Notes: generated by a model not told the origin, from the letters alone. Counted from the first letter of the stretch, positions 24,601-33,347 are shown. The stretch: DNA of 45,914 bases from an uncultured Oscillospiraceae bacterium (GCA_910584715.1 CAJUAN010000021.1:1-45914), one strand, 5' to 3'. Numbers and translations are program-made.

Positions 24601-24663
24601 ATTCCTCTGCCGATGGTTTCGGCGGATTTACATATTAGAATAACTGATAAAAAGGAGTTTTGA
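21649..24663 (+). CDS. Beta-galactosidase, glycoside hydrolase family 2
   Basis: A 1004-residue GH2 enzyme of the LacZ type, cytosolic with no signal peptide. It should cleave terminal beta-galactose, as in lactose or plant galacto-oligosaccharides. The catalytic acid/base is E448 in GNESGWG and the nucleophile E517 in LCEYCHAMGNG. The five-domain layout is evident from the N-terminal sugar-binding domain (VPSNWQLHGYDKPQYTNICY) to the C-terminal domain (PRFGIRMFLPERFGTAEYFG). ATG 21649 is preferred over 21643 because AAAGGAGG would overlap the latter. It forms an operon with the GH5 enzyme immediately downstream. Confidence 0.97.
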   Translation: MDISKISAKNSPKNKMVFHEDEQSLHVGTLDKRCYFIPFSYEQDPFADRELSRRFELLNGEWDFRYYESIIDMEDDFISVPYEKKIPVPSNWQLHGYDKPQYTNICYPIPYDPPYVPDDIPVGVYRRGYEYVPDGMNRILVFEGADSCIYLYVNGEFVGYSQVSHSTSEFDVTSFLREGENIITAAVLKWCDGTYLEDQDKFRLSGIFRDVYVLSRPQKRLENYTVKTLLSGDFSSAELLFTPFGSDVSAELSDSSGKIIASFSARDGEAVSVHINAPVLWSAEKPYLYSLTITAGEEKIGEKVGFRKINIENGVVKINGVPVKFKGVNRHDSYPDTGYYASVEQMKKDLILMKKHNINAVRTSHYPNSPLFYRLCDEYGLYVIDEADMETHGCVEVYNDFKWSKGYDGIAMIVSDERFKMAVTDRAEALVKRDINRPCVVFWSLGNESGWGKNMLAAGELVKTLDDTRPLHYESTHKLDGTPNDILDVVSGMYWEPNGMRGFLENPEEKRPLVLCEYCHAMGNGPGDLEDYHEVFYSHERFCGGFVWEWSDHACPLGTTDDGRIKYGYGGDFGEKHNDGNFCMDALTYPDRTPHTGLLELKQVYRPVRVEKGEKSGNFIFKSMLEFEDAGDILDCRYEIAFDGGIAEKGTLDFSLQPMESVEICVPAAAKSFDRETYIRFIFISKNDMLYCEKGYEVCFDQIMLCGEDTAVPDTGCNGETEFEDTAFFISIAAGDAEYRFNKRLSAFDSIKYRGAEILDKPLQFNFFRAPVDNDVMKGDWYRAHLNEHTVRNYGVKAEKLAGGVEISLRQSLGWSIHQPFAYMDVKYTVSEAGLDIKCSAEFSNKVTFLPRFGIRMFLPERFGTAEYFGYGPYESYIDKRRASYMGNFSALIKDMHEDYIRPQENSSHFGCKYMTVSDGNIRVKFTSDERFSFSASEYTQEELAAKRHNFELEKCGSSVICIDSKMAGVGSNACGPELAEKYRIPLPMVSADLHIRITDKKEF

Positions 24664-24665
24664 AA

Positions 24666-25823
24666 ATGGTGAAAAAGATATTATCGTTAACACTGTCGGC
24701 GGTTATTGCATTGGGCTGTTCCGGCTGCGTAAGCGCTGCCGCGGAAAGTCTGACGGCACAGGAGGTCGCCGCAGGAATGGGTATCGGTCTTAACCTTGGA
24801 AACACTATGGAATCGGTAAACGCGGCAAACTGCGAAAAGATAACCTATGAATGGATACCCGTTGTGGGAAACAACACGCCCAAGGATTATGAAAAGTACT
24901 GGGGCGCGGTGGAAACGACTCAGGCGGTCATTGACGGTATAAAGGCGGAGGGTTTCAATACCGTTCGCATCCCTGTATTCTGGGGAAATATGATGAAAAA
25001 TGACGGTACATATACTATAGACCCCGCCTATATCGGAAGGGTAAAGGAGATAGTTGACTACTGTCAGAACGACGGTCTTTACACGGTGGTGAACATTCAT
25101 CATTTCGACGAGTTTATCATCAGGCGTAATTCCGTTGAGGAATGCGAAAAGATATTCACAAGGCTGTGGACACAGATCGCGGAATATTTCAAGGACTACC
25201 CCTACACCCTTGTTTTTGAGGGCTACAACGAATACCTCGGCGGAAATCAGTTTGACGAGAACGGAAAGCTTGTGGAGCTTTCCAAACCGGAGGCTTACAA
25301 ATTAACAAACGCCCTGAACCAAGCTTTTGTTGACGCGGTGAGGAAAACCGGAGGAAACAATGCCGAGCGGGTACTGATAGTTTCAGGTTACTGGACGAAC
25401 ATCGACAACACTACCTCTCCGGATTTCATTATGCCTGAGGACACGGCAAGCGACAGGCTTATGGTCTCGGTGCATTATGTGGATAACGCTATGTACTGGT
25501 CGAAAAAGATCGGAGGACAGGAATGGCTCGACTATACCGATGCTCAGATAGAGCTTCTTGACAAAGCGTTTTTGTCAAAGAATATCCCAGTGTTTATGGG
25601 CGAAACGTCGGCAGGCTATCCGGCTGAAAATTTTGCTCAGAATGCTATTCATACGGATACGTCCGAATGCCTTGAGATAGTTCTCGGCAAGCTGACCGAT
25701 AAGGGTATCATTCCCGTTATATGGGACGTGAACGATGTCTTTTATTCGAGGACGGAATACAGGATAAAATCCGATTCCGACCGAAAGGTAATAAAGGAAA
25801 TGTCGGAAAAGGTTAAAAAATAA
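24666..25823 (+). CDS. GH5 glycoside hydrolase (endoglucanase-like) lipoprotein
   Basis: A 385-residue secreted enzyme. The signal peptide ends in a lipobox-like IALGCSGC, so it is probably lipid-anchored outside the cell. GH5 features include NTVRIPVFWG, VVNIHHF, the acid/base E189 in FEGYNEYLGG and the nucleophile E313 in VFMGETSAG. It should cut beta-1,4-glucan or a related chain. ATG 24666 lies two bases after the GH2 stop, with AGGAG eight bases upstream. The two genes form one operon linking external cleavage to internal beta-galactosidase. Confidence 0.93.
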   Translation: MVKKILSLTLSAVIALGCSGCVSAAAESLTAQEVAAGMGIGLNLGNTMESVNAANCEKITYEWIPVVGNNTPKDYEKYWGAVETTQAVIDGIKAEGFNTVRIPVFWGNMMKNDGTYTIDPAYIGRVKEIVDYCQNDGLYTVVNIHHFDEFIIRRNSVEECEKIFTRLWTQIAEYFKDYPYTLVFEGYNEYLGGNQFDENGKLVELSKPEAYKLTNALNQAFVDAVRKTGGNNAERVLIVSGYWTNIDNTTSPDFIMPEDTASDRLMVSVHYVDNAMYWSKKIGGQEWLDYTDAQIELLDKAFLSKNIPVFMGETSAGYPAENFAQNAIHTDTSECLEIVLGKLTDKGIIPVIWDVNDVFYSRTEYRIKSDSDRKVIKEMSEKVKK

Positions 25824-26006
25824 CTGTACCAACGGATCGTTTAATGTCACCGACATTATTGTGCCGCTGTACTCAGTTTTTAGTATCAGCAATACCGTGA
25901 GGGTATAAGGCGTATTATACGTACCGCTTGCTTTAGCCGTCTGAGTGATTTATAAAGATTTCAATTCTTAATTTATCCAGCGGTTTTGGTGTACCGAAAA
26001 ATCATA

Positions 26007-26042
26007 AAAAGGCTCCTTTCCATACACGGAAAAGAGCCTTTT
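26007..26042. terminator. Convergent terminator between GH5 and the binding protein
   Basis: AAAAGGCTC and TTTCC pair with GGAAA and GAGCCTTTT around a six-base loop. It serves both facing genes. The rest of 25.82-26.12 kb shows no gene. Confidence 0.85.
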
Positions 26043-26122
26043 GGTTTACCCTTATAGTCTGCGGCATATTTTTATTATACTGTTTTGTGCGACTTCATAG
26101 AGCTTACCGTATCGGCTGCGGA

Positions 26123-27601
26123 TCAGCCCTCTGAGACTTTAGCCTGAAGCTCATCGTTTACTTCGCCCACGAGCATGATAATGGTATCGGCAATAGACTC
26201 TCTTGTGGTAGCCCAGTCTGTGCCGTGGAATGCGGCTCTTATGCCGACTTCCGCACCGCCGTCGGTAGTATAGGAAGCAATGTCGGTAGAGCAGCCGGGA
26301 GCAAGGTCTACAACAGGATACTGCTTGGCAAGACCGTTGATCTCTTCCAGCCTGTCAACAAGCTCTCTTGACCACTGAGCGTCTTCCATTCTCTTCTGAC
26401 GGAATATCTCTCTTGCGCTTTCATCGCTGCCGGCAAGAATAGTACACTCTGCAAAACGTGCAACACCCTCGGGGTTTGTAGCGCCCTTACAAAGAACATA
26501 ACCCTCCATGCCCGCTGCCTGATAAGGATCGGAACCTGCGGGAGACGGCGTGGGAGCGATACCGAGGTTCTCGGGCGGTATCTGGTTAGTCCATGTGGAA
26601 GGATCGCCCTCAGCTTCCCAAGAACCGCCGATCCATAACAGCTGTCTTCCCTCGCCCATCATAGCCGGCTGGATAGACCAGTTAAACTGCTCAAGAGGAA
26701 AAACAAGACCGCTGTTATAGAGGTCGTACTGGAAGTTCATTGCTTTTTCAAGCGTAGCGTCATTCAGGTTGCAGACAAGCTGACCGTCAACTGACTGAAC
26801 AACGGGAACGCCTGCAGAATATGTCAGAGCAAGTTCGTTGTACCAGTTGTCAAGACCCCACTGATCGTTCTCCTCGTCAACGAAGTTCTGGAGCATATCC
26901 TTAAAGGTATCCCAGTTCCAGTTGCCTTCCTTGTACATATCCCAAGGATCGTCGAGACCGTTTGCTTCAAGAGTAGCGGTGTTGTAGTATACCATATAGT
27001 TCGCAACAACATTTGTAACGAACATGAAGTGTTTGTCGCCGAACTTATAGCTGTCCATGGCTGTTTTGGTGTTTGCCCAGATAGCGTCGTTAAGGTCGAT
27101 ATACTCGTCAACTGACTGGAACATTCCGCTGATGATACCCTTGGGAAGATTGCCTGTATCGCCTGCGTAGAAGTCGATTCCCTCGCCGCCCAGAACGTAT
27201 GTGGAAAGGTCGTTGTAGCGGTTTTCCCATGTGGTCTGATACCACTTGATGGAGCCGCCGTACTTTCTCTCGAACAGTTCAAGCTCAACCTTTTTGGATG
27301 CGCCGTTTGTGCTCGGGTTGATGTCGTAGTGCGCAAACCACTTGATTTCCTTGTTTGCCAGTTCAACGTCCTGAAGCTGAGACATTGCGCTGCTCAGAGC
27401 GTCAGCCTGTTCCTCGTCAAGCTCCGACTCATTGATAGCCGCCGTAACAGCCGTGGTGGTCTCTGCGGTGGTAGTGGTGGTAGCTTCGTCGCCTGCGTTT
27501 CCGCCCTCGTTGGCGGGAGCGTCGTCGCTTGAGCAGGCCGCAAATGCGCTTGTCATAGTAAGCGCAAGGAGTCCTGCCATGATCTTCTTTAAATTCTTCA
27601 T
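26123..27601 (-). CDS. Extracellular sugar-binding lipoprotein (ABC type)
   Basis: A 492-residue solute-binding protein of the carbohydrate family (SBP_bac_1). The signal peptide ends in the lipobox SAFAACSS (acylated Cys near residue 22), followed by a Thr/Glu linker (GGNAGDEATTTTTAETTTAV) and the two-lobed binding domain. Motifs include SGMFQSVDEYIDLNDAIW and GRQLLWIGGSWEAEG. ATG 27601 is chosen because AAAGGAGG precedes it; the open frame extends further up without a site. No permease or ATPase genes are adjacent, so its transporter must be elsewhere. It may bind an oligosaccharide released by the neighbouring glycosidases. Confidence 0.9.
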   Translation of the reverse strand: MKNLKKIMAGLLALTMTSAFAACSSDDAPANEGGNAGDEATTTTTAETTTAVTAAINESELDEEQADALSSAMSQLQDVELANKEIKWFAHYDINPSTNGASKKVELELFERKYGGSIKWYQTTWENRYNDLSTYVLGGEGIDFYAGDTGNLPKGIISGMFQSVDEYIDLNDAIWANTKTAMDSYKFGDKHFMFVTNVVANYMVYYNTATLEANGLDDPWDMYKEGNWNWDTFKDMLQNFVDEENDQWGLDNWYNELALTYSAGVPVVQSVDGQLVCNLNDATLEKAMNFQYDLYNSGLVFPLEQFNWSIQPAMMGEGRQLLWIGGSWEAEGDPSTWTNQIPPENLGIAPTPSPAGSDPYQAAGMEGYVLCKGATNPEGVARFAECTILAGSDESAREIFRQKRMEDAQWSRELVDRLEEINGLAKQYPVVDLAPGCSTDIASYTTDGGAEVGIRAAFHGTDWATTRESIADTIIMLVGEVNDELQAKVSEG

Positions 27602-27625
27602 ATTTACCTCCTTTGTGAAACACAA

Positions 27626-27700
27626 GCCGCAAGCGTTTGTTATGCTCGCGGCGCGGTTTCATCTGTAATTAATTATACCAAAAAAGTCAGTTATCTTCAA
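27626..27700 (-). promoter_or_regulatory. Promoter and leader hairpin of the sugar-binding protein
   Basis: On the minus strand, TTGAAG (27700-27695), 17 bases, TATAAT (27677-27672). A nine-pair leader hairpin follows at 27652-27626 (GCCGCGAGC with GCTTGCGGC, one G-U pair), just before the ribosome site. It could protect the mRNA. Confidence 0.75.
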
Positions 27701-27805
27701 GGGACATTTTATAGATATAATTCCTGAAATTTTGTGAATTATTGCTAAAAAAGTCTTGCGAAAACCTTTAAGTTATACAATATTTCAAGAGGTAAATACA
27801 GGAAA

Positions 27806-27842
27806 AGCCAGCTAATTGCCATAGCTTGGAAATTAACTGGCT
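27806..27842 (-). terminator. Terminator after the alpha-galactosidase gene
   Basis: AGCCAGCTAATT and AATTAACTGGCT are nearly perfect arms (one mismatch), 12 bases past the GH36 stop. Confidence 0.7.
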
Positions 27843-27853
27843 CAAATTGGAAA

Positions 27854-30097
27854 TTACTGTTTTACAAAATGCACTGTTTTGGATTTGAAATCCCCGTCAA
27901 GGCTTACGAAAATTCCCGAATTCATCAAGGCGCAGCCGTTCAGCACCTCTCCGGTTTCCATGTTTTTGTAGGCGGATTTCGGGTCGAGACCTTTCAGCTT
28001 TATCCGTCTGCTGCGGTAATTTGGTCTGCCAAGTACCTGAACGAACGTGAACACCGCCTCGGATTTGTCCTTTGCAACGAATATCCACGCGTCCCACATA
28101 TTGTCCTCAAAAACGTTTCCTATGCGGTACTGGTCGCCGGTGCGGATAATGGGATTATACTTGTTGAACTCCGCTATCTGGGCGGGGATAGCGTCCCTGT
28201 CCTCCTGAGGTATGCGTGTCACGTCAAGCTCATAGCCGAAGGTACCTACCATAGCAACGTTACCGCGAGTGGAGAACGGCGTGGAACGTCCCACCGTATG
28301 GTTCGGGCAGTCGGAAACGTGAGCTCCCATTGCGCTTGCGGGGTAGCAGATAGTCGTACCGTGCTGTATTTTGAGACGTTCGATAGCGTCTGTATCATCG
28401 CTGCACCATATCTGCGGCGAGTAGTACAGCATACCCGGGTCGAACCGCGCACCGCCTCCGGAGCAGTTCTCTAAAAGAATATGGGGGTAATCGGTCGTCA
28501 GCCTGTTCATCAGGTCGTAAACGCCTAAAACGTATCTGTGCCAAAGCTCCCTCTGACGTTTTTTCGGCAGACTTGTTGAGCCGACCTCGGTAAGCTGACG
28601 GTTCATGTCCCACTTGATGTACTCGATATTCGCGTTGTCAAGTATGTTTTTCATCATTCCGTAAACGCAGTCCCTGACCTCCTTGTTGGAGTAGTCCAGA
28701 ACGTACTGCTCGCGGGACATTGTCATTTCCCGTCCGCGGACTTGTATCGCCCAGTCGGGGTGCTTTCTGTAAAGCTCGCTGTCTGGAGATATCATCTCCG
28801 GTTCAAACCAGATACCGAACTTCATGCCAAGCTTGTTCACCTCGTCAACAAGGTGTTTCAAGCCGCCTTTCAGCTTCTTTTCGTACACGAACCAGTCGCC
28901 CAGGGAGCTGTTGTCGGAATCCCTGTGACCGAACCAGCCGTCGTCCATAACAAGCATTTCAATGCCCAGCTTTGAAGCCTGTTCGGCAATGCCGATAAGC
29001 TTGTCGGTATCGAAATCGAAGTAGGTAGCCTCCCAGTTGTTGATAAGTATTGGACGGCGCTTGTCCCGATACTCGCCGCGGATAAGGTGCTGCCTGTAAA
29101 GGTCGTGGAAGGTGCGGGACATTTTTCCGATACCCTCGTCCGAGTATACCATAACGACTTCGGGAGCAATAAATTCCTCGTTAGGTTCAAGCAGCCAGTT
29201 AAAGTCAAAGTGGTTGATACCCATAACCGCGCGGGTGTACTTGTGCTGCGTTACCTCCGCTTGGGCGAAAAAGTTTCCGCTGTAAACGAAGTTGAAGCCG
29301 TAAGCCTCGCCGCAGTCCTCGTCGGCATTGTGAGACACAAGAGCCATAAAAGGATTGTTTTGGTGAGAGGACTCGCCCTTTATCGAGTCAATGCCCTGCT
29401 TGCCGTGGTGCAGGCGGCAGCGTTCAATGCAGCGTTCCCGCGCCCAGCTTCCGTTGAGAGTGATCATGTCGTAGCCGTCGTTGTCAAAGTCCACGCACAT
29501 GGAGAGAACACGCTTGACGTTAAGGGGTGCAGTTCCCGTATTTTTAAGTCGGACGCTGCGGGTGATAACGTCCAAATCATTAAAAACGGTGTACACGAGT
29601 ACCGCTTCAAGTCCTGTGTGTTTGTCAATACAAGTTATCTCCAACGTTTCCGCTTCGTTTTCATTTGCAAATGTGGCGGGAAGTCCCTCCAAAGCAGGCT
29701 TGCCCTTATAGACCTTGTGGGACACGTACCGCAGATCTGTGGCGGTCATACCCTCGTCGTCCATAACCATAAGGCATGGTTCGCGGTAGTCCCCCGTACC
29801 GTGGCAGGGGTACTCAAACGCCGTGGCGTCCATAAAGGTGCCCTTGTCCCGCATATTAGTTTTGGGTACCCATGGGTTTTCGGTGAGACGGAGCAGGTAC
29901 GTCAGGTCGTCCCCGCAAATCTTCTTTCCGAAATAGCCGTGGACGAGATAGCCCTCGTCGATAACGCCGAAAATGTAGCTTGTGTCCTTAGCGTCCAGCT
30001 GGAACATGGTGATGTCCTCGGGGAAAGTAATGTTGTCGTTTATCTGCCATGCCCATCTTTTGTACTCTTTGTGGTAATTGGTAACTTTAATACTCAC
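27854..30097 (-). CDS. Alpha-galactosidase, glycoside hydrolase family 36
   Basis: About 747 residues with the GH36 core. The nucleophile Asp is in IEYIKWDMNRQL (about residue 497). The acid/base Asp lies in CSDDTDAIERL, and the sugar-site block is NNWEATYFDFDTDKL, then MLVMDDGWFGHRDSDNSSLG. No signal peptide, so it acts on imported raffinose- or galactomannan-type sugars. GTG 30097 is preferred because AAAGGA lies 10 bases upstream; a TTG at 30106 is only one base from that site. It is the last gene of the kinase-NUDIX-GH36 run, 26 bases after the NUDIX gene. Confidence 0.95.
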   Translation of the reverse strand: MSIKVTNYHKEYKRWAWQINDNITFPEDITMFQLDAKDTSYIFGVIDEGYLVHGYFGKKICGDDLTYLLRLTENPWVPKTNMRDKGTFMDATAFEYPCHGTGDYREPCLMVMDDEGMTATDLRYVSHKVYKGKPALEGLPATFANENEAETLEITCIDKHTGLEAVLVYTVFNDLDVITRSVRLKNTGTAPLNVKRVLSMCVDFDNDGYDMITLNGSWARERCIERCRLHHGKQGIDSIKGESSHQNNPFMALVSHNADEDCGEAYGFNFVYSGNFFAQAEVTQHKYTRAVMGINHFDFNWLLEPNEEFIAPEVVMVYSDEGIGKMSRTFHDLYRQHLIRGEYRDKRRPILINNWEATYFDFDTDKLIGIAEQASKLGIEMLVMDDGWFGHRDSDNSSLGDWFVYEKKLKGGLKHLVDEVNKLGMKFGIWFEPEMISPDSELYRKHPDWAIQVRGREMTMSREQYVLDYSNKEVRDCVYGMMKNILDNANIEYIKWDMNRQLTEVGSTSLPKKRQRELWHRYVLGVYDLMNRLTTDYPHILLENCSGGGARFDPGMLYYSPQIWCSDDTDAIERLKIQHGTTICYPASAMGAHVSDCPNHTVGRSTPFSTRGNVAMVGTFGYELDVTRIPQEDRDAIPAQIAEFNKYNPIIRTGDQYRIGNVFEDNMWDAWIFVAKDKSEAVFTFVQVLGRPNYRSRRIKLKGLDPKSAYKNMETGEVLNGCALMNSGIFVSLDGDFKSKTVHFVKQ

Positions 30098-30123
30098 TGT
30101 AATCAAATCCTTTCCGTAAAATT

Positions 30124-30609
30124 TTATTTTAAATATTCCTTTATAAGCCTCAAAGCGTGGTACTCTCTTTCATTCCAAGCACGTTCGCAGTTCTTTCGGT
30201 ACGCCTCGTCAAGGGTGTACCACACGGGCTTAAAGCCGTGCGCCTTTTCATTTTCGGAATAGCCGCACTCCAACTGTTTTTCGCCGACTTCGCAGAAATA
30301 ATATCTGTTTATCTGATGCCATATTTTATTTTCGTAAAGCGCGAGCCGCTTTTCCTCAATTTCTCCAAACTCCATTACCGTTTCGGGTAAGACCGCGAAC
30401 CCCGTTTCCTCCAGAGTTTCCCTGATAAGCGTTTCAATGTCGTCCTCATTCTCCTCCATTCCCCCGCCGGGGAATTTCAGTTCGCCGTCCGAGCTTTCGA
30501 TCATCAGCAGTTTTCCGTCCTTGAAAATAATTCCGCGGACTGCTGTGCGGTACATTTCTTCAAGACTTTCATCGTAATTTTTTTCGTCCAGCACAAGCAG
30601 CTTTTTCAT
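30124..30609 (-). CDS. NUDIX hydrolase
   Basis: A 161-residue protein with a complete Nudix box, GGGMEENEDDIETLIRETLE then ETGF (G-x5-E-x7-R-E-x2-E-E-x-G), near residues 50-75. Such enzymes hydrolyse nucleotide diphosphate-linked compounds; the substrate is not evident. ATG 30609 is chosen after GGAG about 11 bases upstream. A longer frame would overlap the kinase-like gene. It lies between a kinase-like gene and GH36 with gaps of under 30 bases, so the three are probably co-transcribed. Confidence 0.85.
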   Translation of the reverse strand: MKKLLVLDEKNYDESLEEMYRTAVRGIIFKDGKLLMIESSDGELKFPGGGMEENEDDIETLIRETLEETGFAVLPETVMEFGEIEEKRLALYENKIWHQINRYYFCEVGEKQLECGYSENEKAHGFKPVWYTLDEAYRKNCERAWNEREYHALRLIKEYLK

Positions 30610-30638
30610 ATAAAATAAAACTCCGTTCAAAACATCAT

Positions 30639-31550
30639 TCAACTTGTTTGCAGCGCCAAGACCCATGCTCTGTGAAAATCTTCAATGGATTGATATCGTT
30701 TTGACCTATCCGGTTCGACCGCTTTTAACGCAGCCTCGTAACACTGTTTGTTTAAATCCCATTTCTCAAACGGGCATGGTGCAAACCGGTTTTGAGCGTA
30801 TCTGAGCTGTACCTCGCTTTCGGTATAATTACCGAAATAGTTATTAAATAACAATGCTCCGAGCGTATAAACATTTGTGACTTCATCAATAACCGCGTTG
30901 AAAATGTATTCCTCCGGAGCCTTCAGTCTTTTGGTTCCCCAATAGTCTTCGCCAATATCATTGAAAGTCGGTTTTTTTCTGAAAAAATCAATATCGCAGA
31001 TCGTTGTTATATTATTTGAGAAATCATACATTATGCTGCCGTCGTAAAAATCCACAGCAACATATCCGCTTTTGGCAGTTTCGTCTAAGAATGAAAACAA
31101 AGTATCTGCCGATTTTATCCTCTGCTCAGCCGGCAGCCGCTTGAATCGTTCAGCAGGGGCAACAATTTGTGAATTGCCGTGATACTTTTCAAAATTCCAG
31201 TAATCAAAAAGACAATCACCCTCTGCCCACTTGAAAACAGCAATATAAATATCGTCAACCCGGCAGTGTTTAACAAGTTCAATTAAGTTCGGGTGCTTAA
31301 TATTTTCATAAATTACGGCGGCCGATCTTAACGTTTCAATCGCTTCGGCAGTTGTTACGGACGATTCTAATGTACTTAATCCCGCTGCTTTGACAAAATA
31401 TTTTTCCTGTCCATTGTTTACGCCGAAGCTGATATTTCCCGAATCATTTTGTGAAAACACCGTAAAGACCGTCCCAAATGATTTCAGCCACGAAAAATCA
31501 TGTTCAGCCTTTAAGGAAAAACAAACGCCGTCTAAATTATAATTGACCAT
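30639..31550 (-). CDS. Serine/threonine kinase-like protein
   Basis: A 303-residue protein with a protein-kinase fold. A possible ATP-binding lysine lies in EKYFVKAAG, and the catalytic loop in GYVAVDFYDGSIMYDF replaces HRD with VDF. The metal motif is ICDIDFF instead of DFG, and the activation-segment end is KAPEEYIFNAV. These changes occur in a little-studied Firmicutes kinase family; activity is uncertain. No membrane segment is present. GGAGGG precedes the ATG. It lies 45 bases beyond the flippase stop and 29 bases before the NUDIX gene. Confidence 0.7.
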   Translation of the reverse strand: MVNYNLDGVCFSLKAEHDFSWLKSFGTVFTVFSQNDSGNISFGVNNGQEKYFVKAAGLSTLESSVTTAEAIETLRSAAVIYENIKHPNLIELVKHCRVDDIYIAVFKWAEGDCLFDYWNFEKYHGNSQIVAPAERFKRLPAEQRIKSADTLFSFLDETAKSGYVAVDFYDGSIMYDFSNNITTICDIDFFRKKPTFNDIGEDYWGTKRLKAPEEYIFNAVIDEVTNVYTLGALLFNNYFGNYTESEVQLRYAQNRFAPCPFEKWDLNKQCYEAALKAVEPDRSKRYQSIEDFHRAWVLALQTS

Positions 31551-31595
31551 AAATCCCTCCTATGGTATTTGAATGCTTCAAAAAACTTTCAACTG

Positions 31596-33017
31596 TCAAC
31601 CGTTTTCTCCACGTCTGTTAAGAATCTTTTTCGCCGTACTCAGAACCGCCCCGAAGTTAAGCGCGGTCACAAGCAGGAAAATCAGTATCAGCCACAAATA
31701 TGTAAGCTTAGGCTCGGTTATGGCGATGTAAGCCATGCCGCACACTATAACGGTGTTTACAACGTTCCTTATATGGTACGCCCTGAATTCAATAAGACGT
31801 GTAACATCAAAAATGCGTATGACAAAGCACGCCGCATATGATACCGCAGTAGCTATCGCCGCGCCGTACGCGCCGTATTCGGGTATCAGCAGGAAATTCA
31901 GTATCAGGTTGGCAGCCGCCGCGATAATGCTTGTCAGCATTGAATTCATGGACTTTTTCTTTACGTTGTAGACGCTGGACGTGAACTGACAAAGGCACTG
32001 AAATATCATGGCAATTACCAGTATAGGAGTGTAGTGGTACGCGAAAATAAAGTTCTTTTCGGGGTCGTTGTCAACGAGAAGATAGGTCAAAGGCTTGACA
32101 AGCAGGATTATTCCCGCCGCCGCTATCATCAGCAGGGAGCTGTACGCCCCGTATATTTTGGTGTAAAACTTCGACAGACCGCTGTCGTTCCTGTTTTCTA
32201 TTGCGGACATCTGCCACGCCTGATAGAACAGCGTTGTGAACATCATCAGCAGGGAGGGTATTTTGTAGGCGACGCTGTAAACACCGTTCACGCCTCCGCC
32301 GCAAAGGCTTTTAACGAACCACCTGTCGGAAGCGGAGGTTATCCACCACAGCACGTAGGCGGGGATAAGGGGCGCAGAGTATTTCAGCATATCTCTGAAA
32401 AGCTTCTTATCGAAAAAGCTAACGTCCAGGTATTTATGGAGCCCAGCCATAACGGTAAGTCCAACAAAGGAAAGTCCGTCCGACAGGACTATTGACAGCA
32501 CGTAACCCGTTACACCCGTATCAAAGCATACCAAAAAGAGCACGTTGAATATCACTATCGTCAGGGAGCTGACAATTCCGTCCAGAGCAAAAAGCTTGAC
32601 GTAACCTTTTGCACGGACAAAGTTAGAGGCTATCTGCCTGAAGCAGGAGCAGTAGCAGCATACATATAGTATAAAACTGTACTGATTATACATATCGAAA
32701 AGATTAAAAAGGGGCATGGCGAGGGTCAGCACGGCAAGTCCCATAAGGGTCGAGAAGAGGGCGACGGTGTAGACCTGCCGTCCGTCGGTTTTTTTCTCCA
32801 TGCCGAAGCGTATTACCGCGTCCGCCATGCTTAACGTCACTATTGGGTAAAGCACGTTCACCGTTTGGATAAGCAAATCAGCCATGCCGTACTGCTCGTC
32901 GGTCATACAGCCCGTGTAGAGCCGCATCAAAATAAAGCTGAGAAATTTTGCCCCAAAGTTTCCTATGGCAAAAATTATGGTATTTCCTGCCAGTTTCTGA
33001 TATTTATTCATGGTCAA
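31596..33017 (-). CDS. Polysaccharide/lipid-linked oligosaccharide flippase (MATE-like)
   Basis: A 473-residue membrane protein with about 14 hydrophobic segments and the N-terminal signature KYQKLAGNTIIFAIGNFGAK typical of the MOP/MATE oligosaccharide flippases (Wzx-like). It should move lipid-linked saccharides across the membrane for wall polysaccharide or capsule assembly. TTG 33017 has GGAG six bases upstream; ATG two codons later is an alternative. No glycosyltransferase genes are nearby, so the polymer is unknown. Confidence 0.88.
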   Translation of the reverse strand: MTMNKYQKLAGNTIIFAIGNFGAKFLSFILMRLYTGCMTDEQYGMADLLIQTVNVLYPIVTLSMADAVIRFGMEKKTDGRQVYTVALFSTLMGLAVLTLAMPLFNLFDMYNQYSFILYVCCYCSCFRQIASNFVRAKGYVKLFALDGIVSSLTIVIFNVLFLVCFDTGVTGYVLSIVLSDGLSFVGLTVMAGLHKYLDVSFFDKKLFRDMLKYSAPLIPAYVLWWITSASDRWFVKSLCGGGVNGVYSVAYKIPSLLMMFTTLFYQAWQMSAIENRNDSGLSKFYTKIYGAYSSLLMIAAAGIILLVKPLTYLLVDNDPEKNFIFAYHYTPILVIAMIFQCLCQFTSSVYNVKKKSMNSMLTSIIAAAANLILNFLLIPEYGAYGAAIATAVSYAACFVIRIFDVTRLIEFRAYHIRNVVNTVIVCGMAYIAITEPKLTYLWLILIFLLVTALNFGAVLSTAKKILNRRGENG

Positions 33018-33060
33018 AAATTACTCCATGTAATTTTGTTTAAGTTTAGTACCTTTTGTA

Positions 33061-33177
33061 TCATACATCAATATATCTTTTGTTGTCTCTGTTGAGTATT
33101 TCCAGAGCAATGCGGACGAGAGCAACTCCTCCGAGCGTAACAGCCGCAAGCCAAAGAGCGCGCCACAAAGTTTTCAC
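33061..33177 (-). CDS. Small membrane protein (38 residues)
   Basis: Starting at GTG 33177 after a GGTGA site, a 38-residue frame encodes one hydrophobic helix (LWLAAVTLGGVALVRIALEI) followed by a charged tail ending NKRYIDV. It lies 43 bases before the flippase start on the same strand. The balanced amphipathic ends and good start support a real gene, though the size makes chance possible. Confidence 0.45.
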   Translation of the reverse strand: MKTLWRALWLAAVTLGGVALVRIALEILNRDNKRYIDV

Positions 33178-33304
33178 TTAAATCACCGCCAATTATGGAT
33201 TTGCCGTAACGGCTTTATAAGACGTAACGGCATTATATACAATTATTATACCACACATTTTACAGAAATGGAATAGCGTTTTAAAATTTCTTTCAATTTT
33301 TCGG

Positions 33305-33335
33305 AAAAGCCGTCGGGCATGACCCGACGGCTTTT
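33305..33335. terminator. Terminator after the winged-helix regulator
   Basis: Perfect 13-base arms AAAAGCCGTCGGG and CCCGACGGCTTTT around CATGA, 12 bases past the regulator stop. Confidence 0.9.
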
Positions 33336-33347
33336 GGATAAATGCTT

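Noticed and set aside
25824..26000. Minus-strand RIEIFINHSDG, a possible GH32 or GH43 C-terminal remnant
   Set aside because: Only about a dozen residues fit, with stops in frame; not enough to call a pseudogene.
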